This document shows, piece by piece, positions 41,704 through 50,310 of a stretch of 64,000 nt of DNA (position 1 is its first letter; the number at the start of each line of letters is the position of its first letter). Where the stretch lies: assembly GCA_028710895.1 (NCBI GenBank), contig JAQTTH010000001.1, positions 62,001 through 126,000 of the forward strand, in the 5' to 3' direction. Position numbers and translations under genes: made by a program. Source of the stretch: Paludibacter sp. GTDB lineage: Bacteria; Bacteroidota; Bacteroidia; Bacteroidales; Paludibacteraceae. The notes beneath the pieces were generated by a model. The model was not told the origin of the DNA, did not search any database, and saw only the letters and a program-made list of their open reading frames with translations.

Positions 41704-42573
41704 ATGAAGAAAATTTTAATCACAGGTGCAACCGGGAATGTCGGATTTGAGGTAATTCGGTTCTTAGAAAAAAATGAAACTCCGAATACAATCATTGCAG
41801 GTGTAAGAAACATTGAAAGTGCGAAAAAATTATTTAAAGACTTTCCCAAAATTGAGCTGGTGAATTTTGATTTTGAACAACCTGAAACTTTTGATAACGC
41901 ATTGAAAGGGATTGATACCATATTTCTACTCAGGCCACCCCATATTGCTGACGTTGAGACATACTTCAGACCATTAATCCTGAAAATAAAGGAACATAAC
42001 GTAAATGAAGTTGTGTTTTTGTCGGTACAGGGAGCTGAGAAAAGCAAAGTGATACCACATAACAAAATTGAAAGACTAATTCAGGAATATAAGTTGAGCT
42101 ATATTTTTTTACGACCGAGTTATTTCATGCAAAATCTGACAACAACGCTGCTCGACGACATAAAAACAAAAAGACAAATAATTTTACCATCGGGAAAAGC
42201 GAAATTTAATTGGATAGACATTGAGAATATAGGAGAGACTTGCTCTGTTTTGCTGAATAATTTTTCCGATTACAGAAATCTTGCAATAGAACTAACCGGA
42301 AACGAGAACTTAAACTTTTTTAAAGTTGCCGACTTATTAAATGCAACGGTTAAGAGACCCATTAGCTTTACAAGTGTAAGCCCTTTTGAGTTTTATAGAA
42401 TTAAGAAAAAAGAAGGAATGGTTAAAGGTCTGATTGTCGTAATGATAATGTTACATTTTCTACCAAGATTTCAAAAAGAACCGGCAATCTCAGGCTATTA
42501 CGAAAAAATTATTGGAAAGAAACCTACAAGTCTTAGTGAGTTTATAGAAAGAGAAAAAATAAAATTCGAATGA
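41704..42573 (+). CDS. NmrA-like NAD(P)-binding protein
   Basis: The 289-residue protein is an atypical SDR with the N-terminal GATGNVGFEV (8-17), 'NFDFEQPETFDNALKGIDTIFLLRPP', 'VVFLSVQGAEKS' and 'IFLRPSYFMQNL', the pattern of NmrA/QOR2-type proteins. These bind NADP(H) and act as quinone reductases or redox sensors. The usual active-site Tyr-Lys pair is not evident. The gene lies at the end of the AT-rich accessory stretch and is followed by two hairpins. Confidence 0.85.
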   Translation: MKKILITGATGNVGFEVIRFLEKNETPNTIIAGVRNIESAKKLFKDFPKIELVNFDFEQPETFDNALKGIDTIFLLRPPHIADVETYFRPLILKIKEHNVNEVVFLSVQGAEKSKVIPHNKIERLIQEYKLSYIFLRPSYFMQNLTTTLLDDIKTKRQIILPSGKAKFNWIDIENIGETCSVLLNNFSDYRNLAIELTGNENLNFFKVADLLNATVKRPISFTSVSPFEFYRIKKKEGMVKGLIVVMIMLHFLPRFQKEPAISGYYEKIIGKKPTSLSEFIEREKIKFE

Positions 42574-42588
42574 AATAAAAAATCTTCT

Positions 42589-42634
42589 CCCCCTCGTTTA
42601 TAACGAGGGGGTAATTGTTTGGCGTTTATAACGC
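42589..42634 (+). terminator. Double hairpin after the NmrA-like gene
   Basis: CCCCCTCGTT/AACGAGGGGG (42589-42611) and GCGTT/AACGC (42622-42634) are adjacent stems. Both contain the 11-mer CGTTTATAACG (42595-42605 and 42623-42633). The first stem is strong but lacks a T run, so termination is only probable. Confidence 0.45.
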
Positions 42635-42775
42635 ATTACAAAAAACATAAAAATAGCATTTCTACTCGCTCGCGCGGATTTGCAATTTGTGCATTATACA
42701 AGATAAATACTATATTTGCAGCCGTACTCCAAACAAAGTGAACAGGTTGCTTCTGCTCTAAATTTTTAAATAAAT

Positions 42776-44044
42776 ATGAAAAATAATACCCAGATAAAAT
42801 GCCCGAATTGCGGCACTTCCATTGATGTACAGGATATATTGGCACATCAGTTGGAAGATGAGATAAACCTGAAATATCAAAGTCAACTGGCCGAAGAAAA
42901 GAAGAAATTCGATGCCGAGTTTGAAAACCTGAATAAGGCCAAAGAGCAATTTGAGCAAAAGAAGAAGCAGGAAAATGAGCTTTTTCAGGATCGGTTGGAG
43001 AAACAACTGAAAGAGGACCGTAAAGGCATAGAGGAAAAGCTGAAAATGAAGTTTCAGGAAGAACAGCAGGAACAATTCAATGCGTTGCAAAAGGAGCTGA
43101 ACGAAAAATCGGAACAGGTAAAAGAGCTGAACCGCACCAAAGCCGAAATAGAAAAGCTAAAGCGTGAAAAATCCGAACTGAAAGAGGTAGCCGAAGCCGA
43201 AGCGCAAAAAAGCCTGAGCGAGACACTCATTGCCGAGAAAGAAAAAATACGGAAACAGGAAGAGGAAAAGAACGAGCTACGTTTCCGTGAACTTCAAATG
43301 CAACTGGAAGCGCAACGAAAACTGACTGAGGAAATGAAACGCAAGCAGGAACAGGGTTCCATGCAGTTGCAGGGCGAAGTGCAGGAACTGGCTATTGAAG
43401 AATGGCTGGCAACGCAGTTTCCATTGGATTCGATTGAAGAGATTAAAAAAGGGGCACGCGGAGGCGATTGCATTCAGGTAGTGAATACGCGTACGCTTCA
43501 GAACTGCGGCACCATTTACTACGAAAGCAAACGCACAAAAGATTTTCAACCAAGTTGGATCGAGAAATTCAAAGCCGATATCCGCGAAAAAGGAGCTAAC
43601 ATTGGCGTATTGGTAACGGAAGTGATGCCGTCGGATATGAGCCGCATGGGATTGAAAGATGGTATCTGGATTTGCAATTACGACGAGTTCAAAGGTCTTT
43701 GCTCGGTGCTGCGCGAGTCGATTATACAAATCAGCGTGGCTGTAAGCTCGCAGGAAAACAAAGGCGACAAAATGCACATGCTCTACGATTACCTCACCGG
43801 AAACACATTCCGACTACAGGTGGAAGCTATTGTAGAGGGTTTCACACAAATGAAAGCCGACCTCGAAAGCGAAAAACGCGCCATGCAAAGTATTTGGAAA
43901 AAGCGCGAAAAACAGATTGAGAAAGTAACTGTGAATACCATTGACATGCATGCTTCCATTAAAGGAATTGCCGGAAATGCCATTCAATCGGTCAAATTAC
44001 TGGAACTTTCGGAACCGGATATTGTTATGGATGAGTTAGAATAA
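42776..44044 (+). CDS. DUF2130 protein (predicted PD-(D/E)XK nuclease with coiled coil)
   Basis: The 422-residue protein has a short N-terminal CPNCG knuckle (9-13), a long Glu/Lys/Gln-rich coiled coil (about 35-200) and a C-terminal DUF2130 domain. In the latter, 'GARGGDCIQVV' and 'YYESKRTKDF' match the D...ExK pattern of PD-(D/E)XK enzymes. The family is widespread but uncharacterised; a DNA-related role is inferred from the motif. GC content is higher than in the preceding island, so the native chromosome probably resumes here. The methyltransferase gene follows 24 bp later. Confidence 0.88.
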   Translation: MKNNTQIKCPNCGTSIDVQDILAHQLEDEINLKYQSQLAEEKKKFDAEFENLNKAKEQFEQKKKQENELFQDRLEKQLKEDRKGIEEKLKMKFQEEQQEQFNALQKELNEKSEQVKELNRTKAEIEKLKREKSELKEVAEAEAQKSLSETLIAEKEKIRKQEEEKNELRFRELQMQLEAQRKLTEEMKRKQEQGSMQLQGEVQELAIEEWLATQFPLDSIEEIKKGARGGDCIQVVNTRTLQNCGTIYYESKRTKDFQPSWIEKFKADIREKGANIGVLVTEVMPSDMSRMGLKDGIWICNYDEFKGLCSVLRESIIQISVAVSSQENKGDKMHMLYDYLTGNTFRLQVEAIVEGFTQMKADLESEKRAMQSIWKKREKQIEKVTVNTIDMHASIKGIAGNAIQSVKLLELSEPDIVMDELE

Positions 44045-44068
44045 TAATAATTCAATCACAACAAGGAT

Positions 44069-44929
44069 ATGGAAGAAAAAAAAGAAACTATTGAGCCAAA
44101 CAACACGGCTGTGCGCACAGCCTTATGGAGAGCAATGCATGTTCAAATTGATGCTGAACCCCACGTACTCGACGATGAAACAGGATTTAAACTCGTTGCA
44201 CCTGCAGAAGGCTGGCAACAGAGGCCGGATATGGATCCCATTTTTTCAAGGCGCGTCAGAGCGTCGATGGTAGCCCGTGCCCGGTTTATAGAGGATTTGG
44301 TTGCAGAACAGCTAAAGATGGGTGTTACTCAGTACGTCATACTTGGAGCCGGCCTCGACTCTTTTGCTCAGCGCCAACCTGAAATTGCTTCGAAACTTAC
44401 CGTATTTGAAATTGACCAACCGGGTACTCAAACCTGGAAAAAACAACGACTCATAGAACTGGGTTACGGTATTCCTGAATGGTTACGGTTTGTTTCAGTC
44501 GACTTTGAGGCTGGTTCACTGTGGTGGGAAGAACTACTAAAATCAGGTTTCGATCCTGCTAAGCCGACCATTCTTACCTGCACCGGCCTGAGTATGTATC
44601 TTACAACAGAAGCCAACAAAGCCACCCTGCAACAAATTGCAACACTTGCTCCCGGCTCAGTACTTGCCATGACCTATATGCTACCTTTCGAACTGATTGA
44701 GGAAGAAGACCACGTATTACAAACTATATCCGAAAAAGGTGCCCGGGCATCCGGTAATCCGTTTATCAGCTTCTTTACCCCGAATGAAATATTGGATTTG
44801 GCCCGTGAAGCCGGATTTGCCGAAGTGAAGAACGTATCAGCATCCGATCTCAATAAACTCTATTTTACCGAACGAACGGATAATTTAAGTCCGGCAAGTG
44901 GTGAAGGATTTTTGATTGCAACTATCTGA
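44069..44929 (+). CDS. SAM-dependent methyltransferase of the leucine carboxyl methyltransferase-like family
   Basis: The 286-residue protein carries the family blocks 'RARFIEDLVAEQL', 'YVILGAGLDSFAQRQ' (SAM-binding motif I), 'VFEIDQPGTQTWKKQRL' (acidic ribose-binding residue) and 'GLSMYLT'. This is the LCMT-like family abundant in actinobacteria and polyketide clusters. The substrate is unknown. It probably forms a transcript with the DUF2130 gene. Confidence 0.9.
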   Translation: MEEKKETIEPNNTAVRTALWRAMHVQIDAEPHVLDDETGFKLVAPAEGWQQRPDMDPIFSRRVRASMVARARFIEDLVAEQLKMGVTQYVILGAGLDSFAQRQPEIASKLTVFEIDQPGTQTWKKQRLIELGYGIPEWLRFVSVDFEAGSLWWEELLKSGFDPAKPTILTCTGLSMYLTTEANKATLQQIATLAPGSVLAMTYMLPFELIEEEDHVLQTISEKGARASGNPFISFFTPNEILDLAREAGFAEVKNVSASDLNKLYFTERTDNLSPASGEGFLIATI

Positions 44930-45093
44930 ATTATTGGAAAGACAATGTCGCATTTTAATCACTTGAATAAACCTCAAAAAGTGCTTTAGCACCTTTGAGA
45001 GTTTAATGAGAGAATGCATTTATTTCAGTTGGGACGGCAATTAACTCAGAGAATACAATATTATTGAGTTCATCTTGACTTTTTGATAATAGA

Positions 45094-45249
45094 ATAATGT
45101 CGCTCCTACGGAGCTTAAATAAGAAAACCAAATATCCATTCTACCATAATATCGCTTCTCCGAAGCTCTGAAAATGCTCCATTAGGAGCAATATTATGCT
45201 AGTAATATTTTATTTCAATGAAACAAAAGCTCCGTAGGAGCGACATTAT
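45094..45249. repeat. REP-like palindromic repeat cluster (four units)
   Basis: Outer units at 45094-45116 and 45227-45249 are perfect 23-bp inverted copies built on GTCGCTCCTACGGAGC. Inner diverged units lie at 45146-45166 and 45176-45197, in opposite orientations. Each unit has a self-complementary core (CTCC-TAC-GGAG) and an ATAAT flank. GACTTTTT and AAAAAGTC extend the outer pairing. The layout matches paired REP/BIME elements, which elsewhere depend on a RAYT (TnpA-REP) transposase; none is seen here. Confidence 0.75.
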
Positions 45250-45325
45250 AAAAAGTCAGGACAACTTCATTATATATTTTTCACAATTTCTATGGCTTCA
45301 CAACCGAACCAACAATTTGTCAAAT

Positions 45326-45360
45326 AAAAAGGAGAGATATTGCGCTAGCAATATCTCTCC
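45326..45360 (-). terminator. Terminator of the carboxyltransferase gene
   Basis: A perfect 13-bp stem, GGAGAGATATTGC (45331-45343) and GCAATATCTCTCC (45348-45360), has a 4-base loop. On the minus strand TTTTT follows. Confidence 0.9.
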
Positions 45361-45388
45361 TGACAAAAAGAAAAAAATGTGTGAGCAA

Positions 45389-47146
45389 TTATTTCTTTTC
45401 TATATAAGCCAATACTTCGCCTTTACGAACAATTTCGCCTTGTTTCTTCTCAATACCCACAATGCGGCCATCGCAGAAACTACCAATATGCTCTAAGCCG
45501 TAGTTAGTTTGAATTGTACAAAGTGTTTCGAATTCTTTGTATTCGCGACCGTGAACAGGTTCTACCGATCCTTCGTTGAAATCAAGCTCCCAGATTACAC
45601 GTCCGGTAGCATTCGAAACTACAGGTTCTGCATTCGGGTATTTCAATGCGCGTAAATCAGGAATCTGAACAGATGTAGTTGCATATTTTTCTTTAATGGC
45701 TGTTTCCAATTCTTTTTCGAAACGTTTTTTAGCTTCTCCCGATTTGAAATCGCGGTATTGTTTGTCGTGCATAGCAAACTCGAACAATTCTTCATCGTCC
45801 TTGCCCCTATCCCAACCTAACTCTTTCATTTCGGCAATGTATTTTGGCAATTCGTTCGGATAGTTTTCCTGTGGATTACCGACAAAGAACTCATATTTGT
45901 TCTTTTCGGCCAACGCAATAATTTCCGGATCCAATGTACCCGGAAGCACACCTGCTTTACCCAAAATCATGTCCCAACTGTTTTTGTCAATCATACTCCA
46001 ACGTGGTTGACCTTTAACGAGGAACATAACGTTCATCAATGCAATATTTTTTACATATTGACTGAATGGAGTTACCAACGGTGGATTTCCCAACTTAGGC
46101 CAAATGTATTTTACTTCGTCGAACAACATAACCAACAATTCGTCGGTGCTTAGTTCTTTTTTGTTTACGCCTTTCAAATAAGAGTTGATTCCGCTATGAA
46201 CACCTTTCAAGTCGGCCATCAACGATCCCATCATTCCGCCGGGAAGTCCGCAACCTACAAGCAACGAAGTCATGAATTTGTTACGCTCATCGATAAAGTA
46301 TCCCAAAAAGTCGTCAACAAAGCTCTGAGTCAACCGACGTGCTTCCATATACGCATTCATGTTGATTTCAGGAACTTTGAACCCTGCATCTTTCAACATC
46401 GCCTGAATTGTAATCACATCCGGATGAACCATACCCCACGAAAGTGGCTCCATAGCAACGTCGAGGTAATCGATACCGGCTTTTGCTACTTCCAACATAG
46501 AAGCTACCGAAAAACCCGGTCCTGAGTGACCGTGATATTGCATTACGATATGTGGGTGAGCTGTTTTAACTGCTTTTACAATTTTGCCCAACATTTCAGG
46601 ACGACCGATACCGGCCATATCTTTCAGACAGATTTCATCAGCGCCGGCTTCAATCAATTTTTCAGCCATGGCAATGTAATATTCTGCCGTATGAATTTCG
46701 GAATACGTAATACACAAAGTAGCCTGAGCAATCATGCCGGCCGCTTTGGCATAATGAATAGAAGGAATAATGTTTGTAACGTCGTTCAAACCACAGAAAA
46801 TACGGGTAATATCAACTCCCTGAGCCTTTTTCACCTTATACATCAACTCACGCACATCGGCAGGAACCGGATTCATACGCAAACCGTTCAATCCACGGTC
46901 GAGCATATGTGTTTGAATTCCAACTTCATTAAAAGGCTTTGTAAACGTACGAACAGCATCATTAGGGTTTTCACCGTAAAGAAGGTTTACTTGTTCAGAT
47001 GCACCACCATTAGTTTCAACACGGGCAAAACATCCCATTTCAATAATTACCGGGGCAATTTTGGCTAATTGGTCTTTACGGGGCACATATTTACCCGACG
47101 ATTGCCACATGTCACGGTAAACAAGACTAAATTTAATTTCTCTCAT
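45389..47146 (-). CDS. Carboxyltransferase subunit (pyruvate carboxylase B / oxaloacetate decarboxylase alpha type) without biotinyl lysine
   Basis: The 585-residue protein has a DRE-TIM carboxyltransferase barrel: 'RDMWQSS' near the start, 'CLKDMAG' with the lysine that is carbamylated in homologues, and the metal-binding 'QYHGHSG'. A conserved PYC/OADA domain ('GGMMGSLMADLKG') follows. It probably moves a carboxyl group between biotin and pyruvate/oxaloacetate. I start at 47146 (MREIKFSLVYRD); the longer frame adds 29 unrelated residues. The C-terminus ('FCDGRIVGIEKKQGEIVRKG') is a lipoyl/biotinyl-like fold that ends in YIEKK and lacks the AMKM biotin site. Biotin must therefore come from a separate carrier protein. 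Confidence 0.88.
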   Translation of the reverse strand: MREIKFSLVYRDMWQSSGKYVPRKDQLAKIAPVIIEMGCFARVETNGGASEQVNLLYGENPNDAVRTFTKPFNEVGIQTHMLDRGLNGLRMNPVPADVRELMYKVKKAQGVDITRIFCGLNDVTNIIPSIHYAKAAGMIAQATLCITYSEIHTAEYYIAMAEKLIEAGADEICLKDMAGIGRPEMLGKIVKAVKTAHPHIVMQYHGHSGPGFSVASMLEVAKAGIDYLDVAMEPLSWGMVHPDVITIQAMLKDAGFKVPEINMNAYMEARRLTQSFVDDFLGYFIDERNKFMTSLLVGCGLPGGMMGSLMADLKGVHSGINSYLKGVNKKELSTDELLVMLFDEVKYIWPKLGNPPLVTPFSQYVKNIALMNVMFLVKGQPRWSMIDKNSWDMILGKAGVLPGTLDPEIIALAEKNKYEFFVGNPQENYPNELPKYIAEMKELGWDRGKDDEELFEFAMHDKQYRDFKSGEAKKRFEKELETAIKEKYATTSVQIPDLRALKYPNAEPVVSNATGRVIWELDFNEGSVEPVHGREYKEFETLCTIQTNYGLEHIGSFCDGRIVGIEKKQGEIVRKGEVLAYIEKK

Positions 47147-47460
47147 TTTGTATGTAAAATTTATATTTTGATGTTCGTCGGGAAATGGAGGAAAAAACGA
47201 AGAAACAGAAATATTTAAACAGCTACATTTCAATAACTTGAAACAATATTAACAGCTCCTCAATTCGAGTATAAATATCCGACTTTTTTTTCAACTGAGC
47301 AACAAATTAAAGAAATAATTCTTTAATTATTTTTGCCTGTTTTTCAGGCTGGAATATCAATTCGAAAGCATATCAGAATTTAATATGAAGAATTAAAAAT
47401 GAGAGAGTGAAAATGATAAAATAATCAATGAAACCGGGAGGTTTTGTATCAAACTAAAAG
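47147..47460. other. 314-bp intergenic region
   Basis: The region is AT-rich, upstream of the carboxyltransferase gene. A small hairpin (GCCTG/CAGGC, 47335-47349) is visible; I could not assign a promoter with confidence. Confidence 0.4.
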
Positions 47461-48045
47461 TTAGGTTATCGCAGGAAATCGCTTTATTTTCACTCCATTT
47501 TCTTCAAAAAACGAAAATGGAGCGCTTACCCCTATCGTTTCCCACGAAGCACCATCTTTATTATGTGCCTGAATGAGGTTTATCCTGATGAATTTCTTAT
47601 TGAAAAGTATTCGTTTGGAAACAATGGTTTTATGCGATTGAAAAAGTTCTTCGTACCATTTGGTGGGAATAAGTGGAAATAACACTTCTAAACAAAAGGT
47701 TGAAAGCGACTTATGCGTAATCCAATAAACGGATTCGGGTGTAAAATAGAGTATGGCATTGGGCGAGCCTGTATGCATCCAGCCCGGAGTGTGTGGATAT
47801 TTACTAAAGACTTCAACATACAAGTCGCCATAATCTTTGTCCCTGAATTTTTCGGAAACACGAAATACGGTCTCATTCACTGTCAACTGCACGTCCACAT
47901 CCTGCTTTTGCATAGCCATATCGGCTTCCGAATCGGAGTTATAGCGCTTTATATCCGTTGCTTTCAAAACATCATGGTAAAACCGATCGGCCCTTTCGGC
48001 TTGTTCCCGTTCATGAATCAGGCTTGATTTGAAGTTGTGAAGCAT
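47461..48045 (-). CDS. Unrecognised protein, possible PD-(D/E)XK-type nuclease fold
   Basis: The 194-residue product has no signal peptide. The segment 'VDVQLTVNETVFRVSEKFR' followed by 'DYGDLYVEVFSKY' and 'GWMHTG' resembles the D...(E)xK plus acidic strand pattern found in some phage-type PD-(D/E)XK proteins; this is inference from pattern only. The N-terminal helix is rich in charged residues. It lies 30 bp beyond the DUF4251 gene on the same strand and may be co-transcribed with it. Confidence 0.55.
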   Translation of the reverse strand: MLHNFKSSLIHEREQAERADRFYHDVLKATDIKRYNSDSEADMAMQKQDVDVQLTVNETVFRVSEKFRDKDYGDLYVEVFSKYPHTPGWMHTGSPNAILYFTPESVYWITHKSLSTFCLEVLFPLIPTKWYEELFQSHKTIVSKRILFNKKFIRINLIQAHNKDGASWETIGVSAPFSFFEENGVKIKRFPAIT

Positions 48046-48075
48046 AATTTATGTTCAATTGAAATACCCCCAAAT

Positions 48076-48564
48076 TTATTTCATCAAATCCCTTTTTATT
48101 TCACCTTCAAATGAAATCATATCGCGCTCATAGGAATTTATGCTAACAGAAGTACTACCATTATTGAAAATATTCATATGGATATCATACAAACTGAGAT
48201 TCGATTTCACACGAAATGTAATCTCCCAACCTGTAGATCGTTTATTGGGAGTTATTTTGTAATCCATCATTGGGGCAGCAAATTTGATTCCGCCGTCACT
48301 TGTATCGAAAGGGGCAACGTGAGCAACACCATAATAGGGCAAGTAAGCAAAGGCCGAGTCATTTTTTATACGCAAATCATATTCAGAAGTAAGAAAAACC
48401 GGCTTCATACGCATGGGGTTGGCGTAGTTCATCACAACTGTAAAGTCTTTCGATTCAACTTTACCGGTTATTTCCTCAATTGTTTCGGGTGCTGTTTTTA
48501 CGGTTGAACAAGAACTCATGAAAAACAACAGCAAAGCGACAATACTACTAATTTGTGTTTTCAT
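48076..48564 (-). CDS. DUF4251 lipoprotein
   Basis: The 162-residue product has a lipoprotein signal (lipobox in FFMSSCS) and the DUF4251 pattern: 'DFTVVMNYANPMRMKPVFLT', 'LPYYGVAHVAPFDTSDGGIKF' and 'GWEITFRVKS'. The family is nearly confined to Bacteroidota and its role is unknown. It follows the GH13 gene by 18 bp on the same strand. Confidence 0.87.
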   Translation of the reverse strand: MKTQISSIVALLLFFMSSCSTVKTAPETIEEITGKVESKDFTVVMNYANPMRMKPVFLTSEYDLRIKNDSAFAYLPYYGVAHVAPFDTSDGGIKFAAPMMDYKITPNKRSTGWEITFRVKSNLSLYDIHMNIFNNGSTSVSINSYERDMISFEGEIKRDLMK

Positions 48565-48582
48565 TTTCTAATTATGAATTAT

Positions 48583-50265
48583 TTATGCTTTCGTTAATTT
48601 CAATATAAACCCTTTCCAGGCAGGCATATGAAGGACAAATGGTTCTTTGGAATTCAGATTGAATAGTGGAAACTTATCCGATTCATTCATCAAATTCTCC
48701 ACGGTATAATTCTGTCCTTCGGACAACCCGAGATACTGAAAAGATTCAAAAGGAAAACGTACTTCGGTGTCCAAATGTTTATCGTCGAAATTCAGTATAA
48801 TCAACAATAAATCATCCTCAAACTTACGGAAATAGGCAAACTGTTCGTGCGTATTAAATTTATTGTTTTCGAAATTGGCAAATACCAGATCATACATTAA
48901 ACCTTTTGTAATGGCCTTTTCAGTCATAGTAATGTTCAGCAACTTTTTGTAGAAAGCCAATAAGTCCTTTTGTTCTGCTGTCAGGTTTTTGCCATCGAAC
49001 TTTCCATTATTTGCCCAAGCCTGAATTGTTTTCACTCCCCAATAGTCGAAAATGGTAGTTCGTCCATCCATGCCACTAAATCCTTCGGCATCCATGCCCA
49101 TTTCGCCAAATTCCTGCCCCGAGTAAATCATTACAGGAGCCTGAGTAAGCGTTGCAGCCACAATCATAGCCGGTTGGGCATACAAACCATTACCCGAGAA
49201 GAAGCCGGAACCAATGCGTTGTTCATCGTGGTTTTCGAGGAAATTGAGCATTTGGTTTTCGATACCACCCAACGCCTGCCATGTATTCGTAATTTCCCTC
49301 ACCGGAAAATTGCGGCTTGTTACGTTGCGGAGCATATCGTACAAGCCCACTTTGTCGTACAAATAGTCAAACTTACCATTCGAAATGTAATTCCGGTATT
49401 CAGCAGGATTATATACTTCGGCTATGAAGACTATACCCGGATATTTCAGTTTTACCTGCGAAATAACCCATCCCCAAAATTCAACCGGCACCATCTCGGC
49501 CATATCGCACCGGAAACCGTCTACTTTCTTCGATGCCCAGAACATCAAAACATCGCGCATTTTAAACCAGGTATCGGGTATCGGGTCAAATTGTTTCTGA
49601 CCACCTTCGGCATAATTTACACCATAATTCAGTTTCACTGTTTCGTACCAGTCATTTTCTGTTGGTGAAGGAGTGAACTGGTCATTCCCGGTTGCCTTAG
49701 CAGGGAATTCAACATAACCTTTCACATAAAACTGAGGTAAAAAAGCGTGATTGGGAACGTAATAGAAGTTATTCAGCGGCGAAAATGCCCATTCGGAGTT
49801 GTCAGTTTCTCCTAGATCGACTACTCCGGCCGGCTTTGCATCCGAATGGTATTGACGCGCTACATGATTCGGCACAAAGTCAATAATTACTTTCATTCCT
49901 GCTTTATGCGTACGCTTTACCAAGTCTTCAAATTCTGCCATGCGGTTATCCACGTTCTCAGCCAAATCAGGATCCACATCGTAATAATCCTTGATAGCAT
50001 ACGGTGAACCCGCTTTTCCCTTTACTACACCCGGATGATCTTTTTTGATACCAAATGCTGAGTAATCGGTTTGTGTGGCATGTTCAATTACGCCTGTATA
50101 CCATACGTGTGTTGTGCCAAGCGATTTTATTTCCGATAATGCCTTCGGTGTGAAACTATTGAATTTGCCACAACCATTTTCCTCAATGGTTCCGTTATGT
50201 TTATTCGTTGTATTGTAATTGCCAAAAAGACGTGGAAAGACCTGATAGATAACAAATTTAGACAT
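48583..50265 (-). CDS. Cytoplasmic GH13 alpha-amylase family protein
   Basis: The 560-residue (beta/alpha)8 glycosidase lacks a signal peptide. The GH13 conserved regions are visible: 'KVIIDFVPNHV' (I), 'VDGFRCDMAEM' with the nucleophile Asp near 250 (II), 'FIAEVYN' with the acid Glu near 282 (III) and 'FLENHDEQRIG' (IV). A C-terminal beta domain follows. It probably hydrolyses or rearranges intracellular alpha-glucans such as glycogen or maltodextrins. It starts the minus-strand group that continues with the DUF4251 gene. Confidence 0.9.
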   Translation of the reverse strand: MSKFVIYQVFPRLFGNYNTTNKHNGTIEENGCGKFNSFTPKALSEIKSLGTTHVWYTGVIEHATQTDYSAFGIKKDHPGVVKGKAGSPYAIKDYYDVDPDLAENVDNRMAEFEDLVKRTHKAGMKVIIDFVPNHVARQYHSDAKPAGVVDLGETDNSEWAFSPLNNFYYVPNHAFLPQFYVKGYVEFPAKATGNDQFTPSPTENDWYETVKLNYGVNYAEGGQKQFDPIPDTWFKMRDVLMFWASKKVDGFRCDMAEMVPVEFWGWVISQVKLKYPGIVFIAEVYNPAEYRNYISNGKFDYLYDKVGLYDMLRNVTSRNFPVREITNTWQALGGIENQMLNFLENHDEQRIGSGFFSGNGLYAQPAMIVAATLTQAPVMIYSGQEFGEMGMDAEGFSGMDGRTTIFDYWGVKTIQAWANNGKFDGKNLTAEQKDLLAFYKKLLNITMTEKAITKGLMYDLVFANFENNKFNTHEQFAYFRKFEDDLLLIILNFDDKHLDTEVRFPFESFQYLGLSEGQNYTVENLMNESDKFPLFNLNSKEPFVLHMPAWKGFILKLTKA

Positions 50266-50310
50266 GAATATTATTTATTTTAGTGCGTATTTTGCTTCAA
50301 AAAAGCAGTT

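Larger units (their letters stand above)
44930..45388. other. 459-bp intergenic region with REP-like cluster
   Basis: Apart from the REP-like units (45094-45249) and the terminator at 45331-45360, the region is AT-rich and shows no gene. Confidence 0.6.

Noticed and set aside
46526-47068. 180-codon open frame antisense to the carboxyltransferase gene
   Set aside because: It is a mirror of a conserved barrel-coding sequence with no independent support.
48970-49668. 232-codon open frame antisense to the GH13 gene
   Set aside because: It overlaps all four GH13 motif regions on the other strand and has no recognisable domain.
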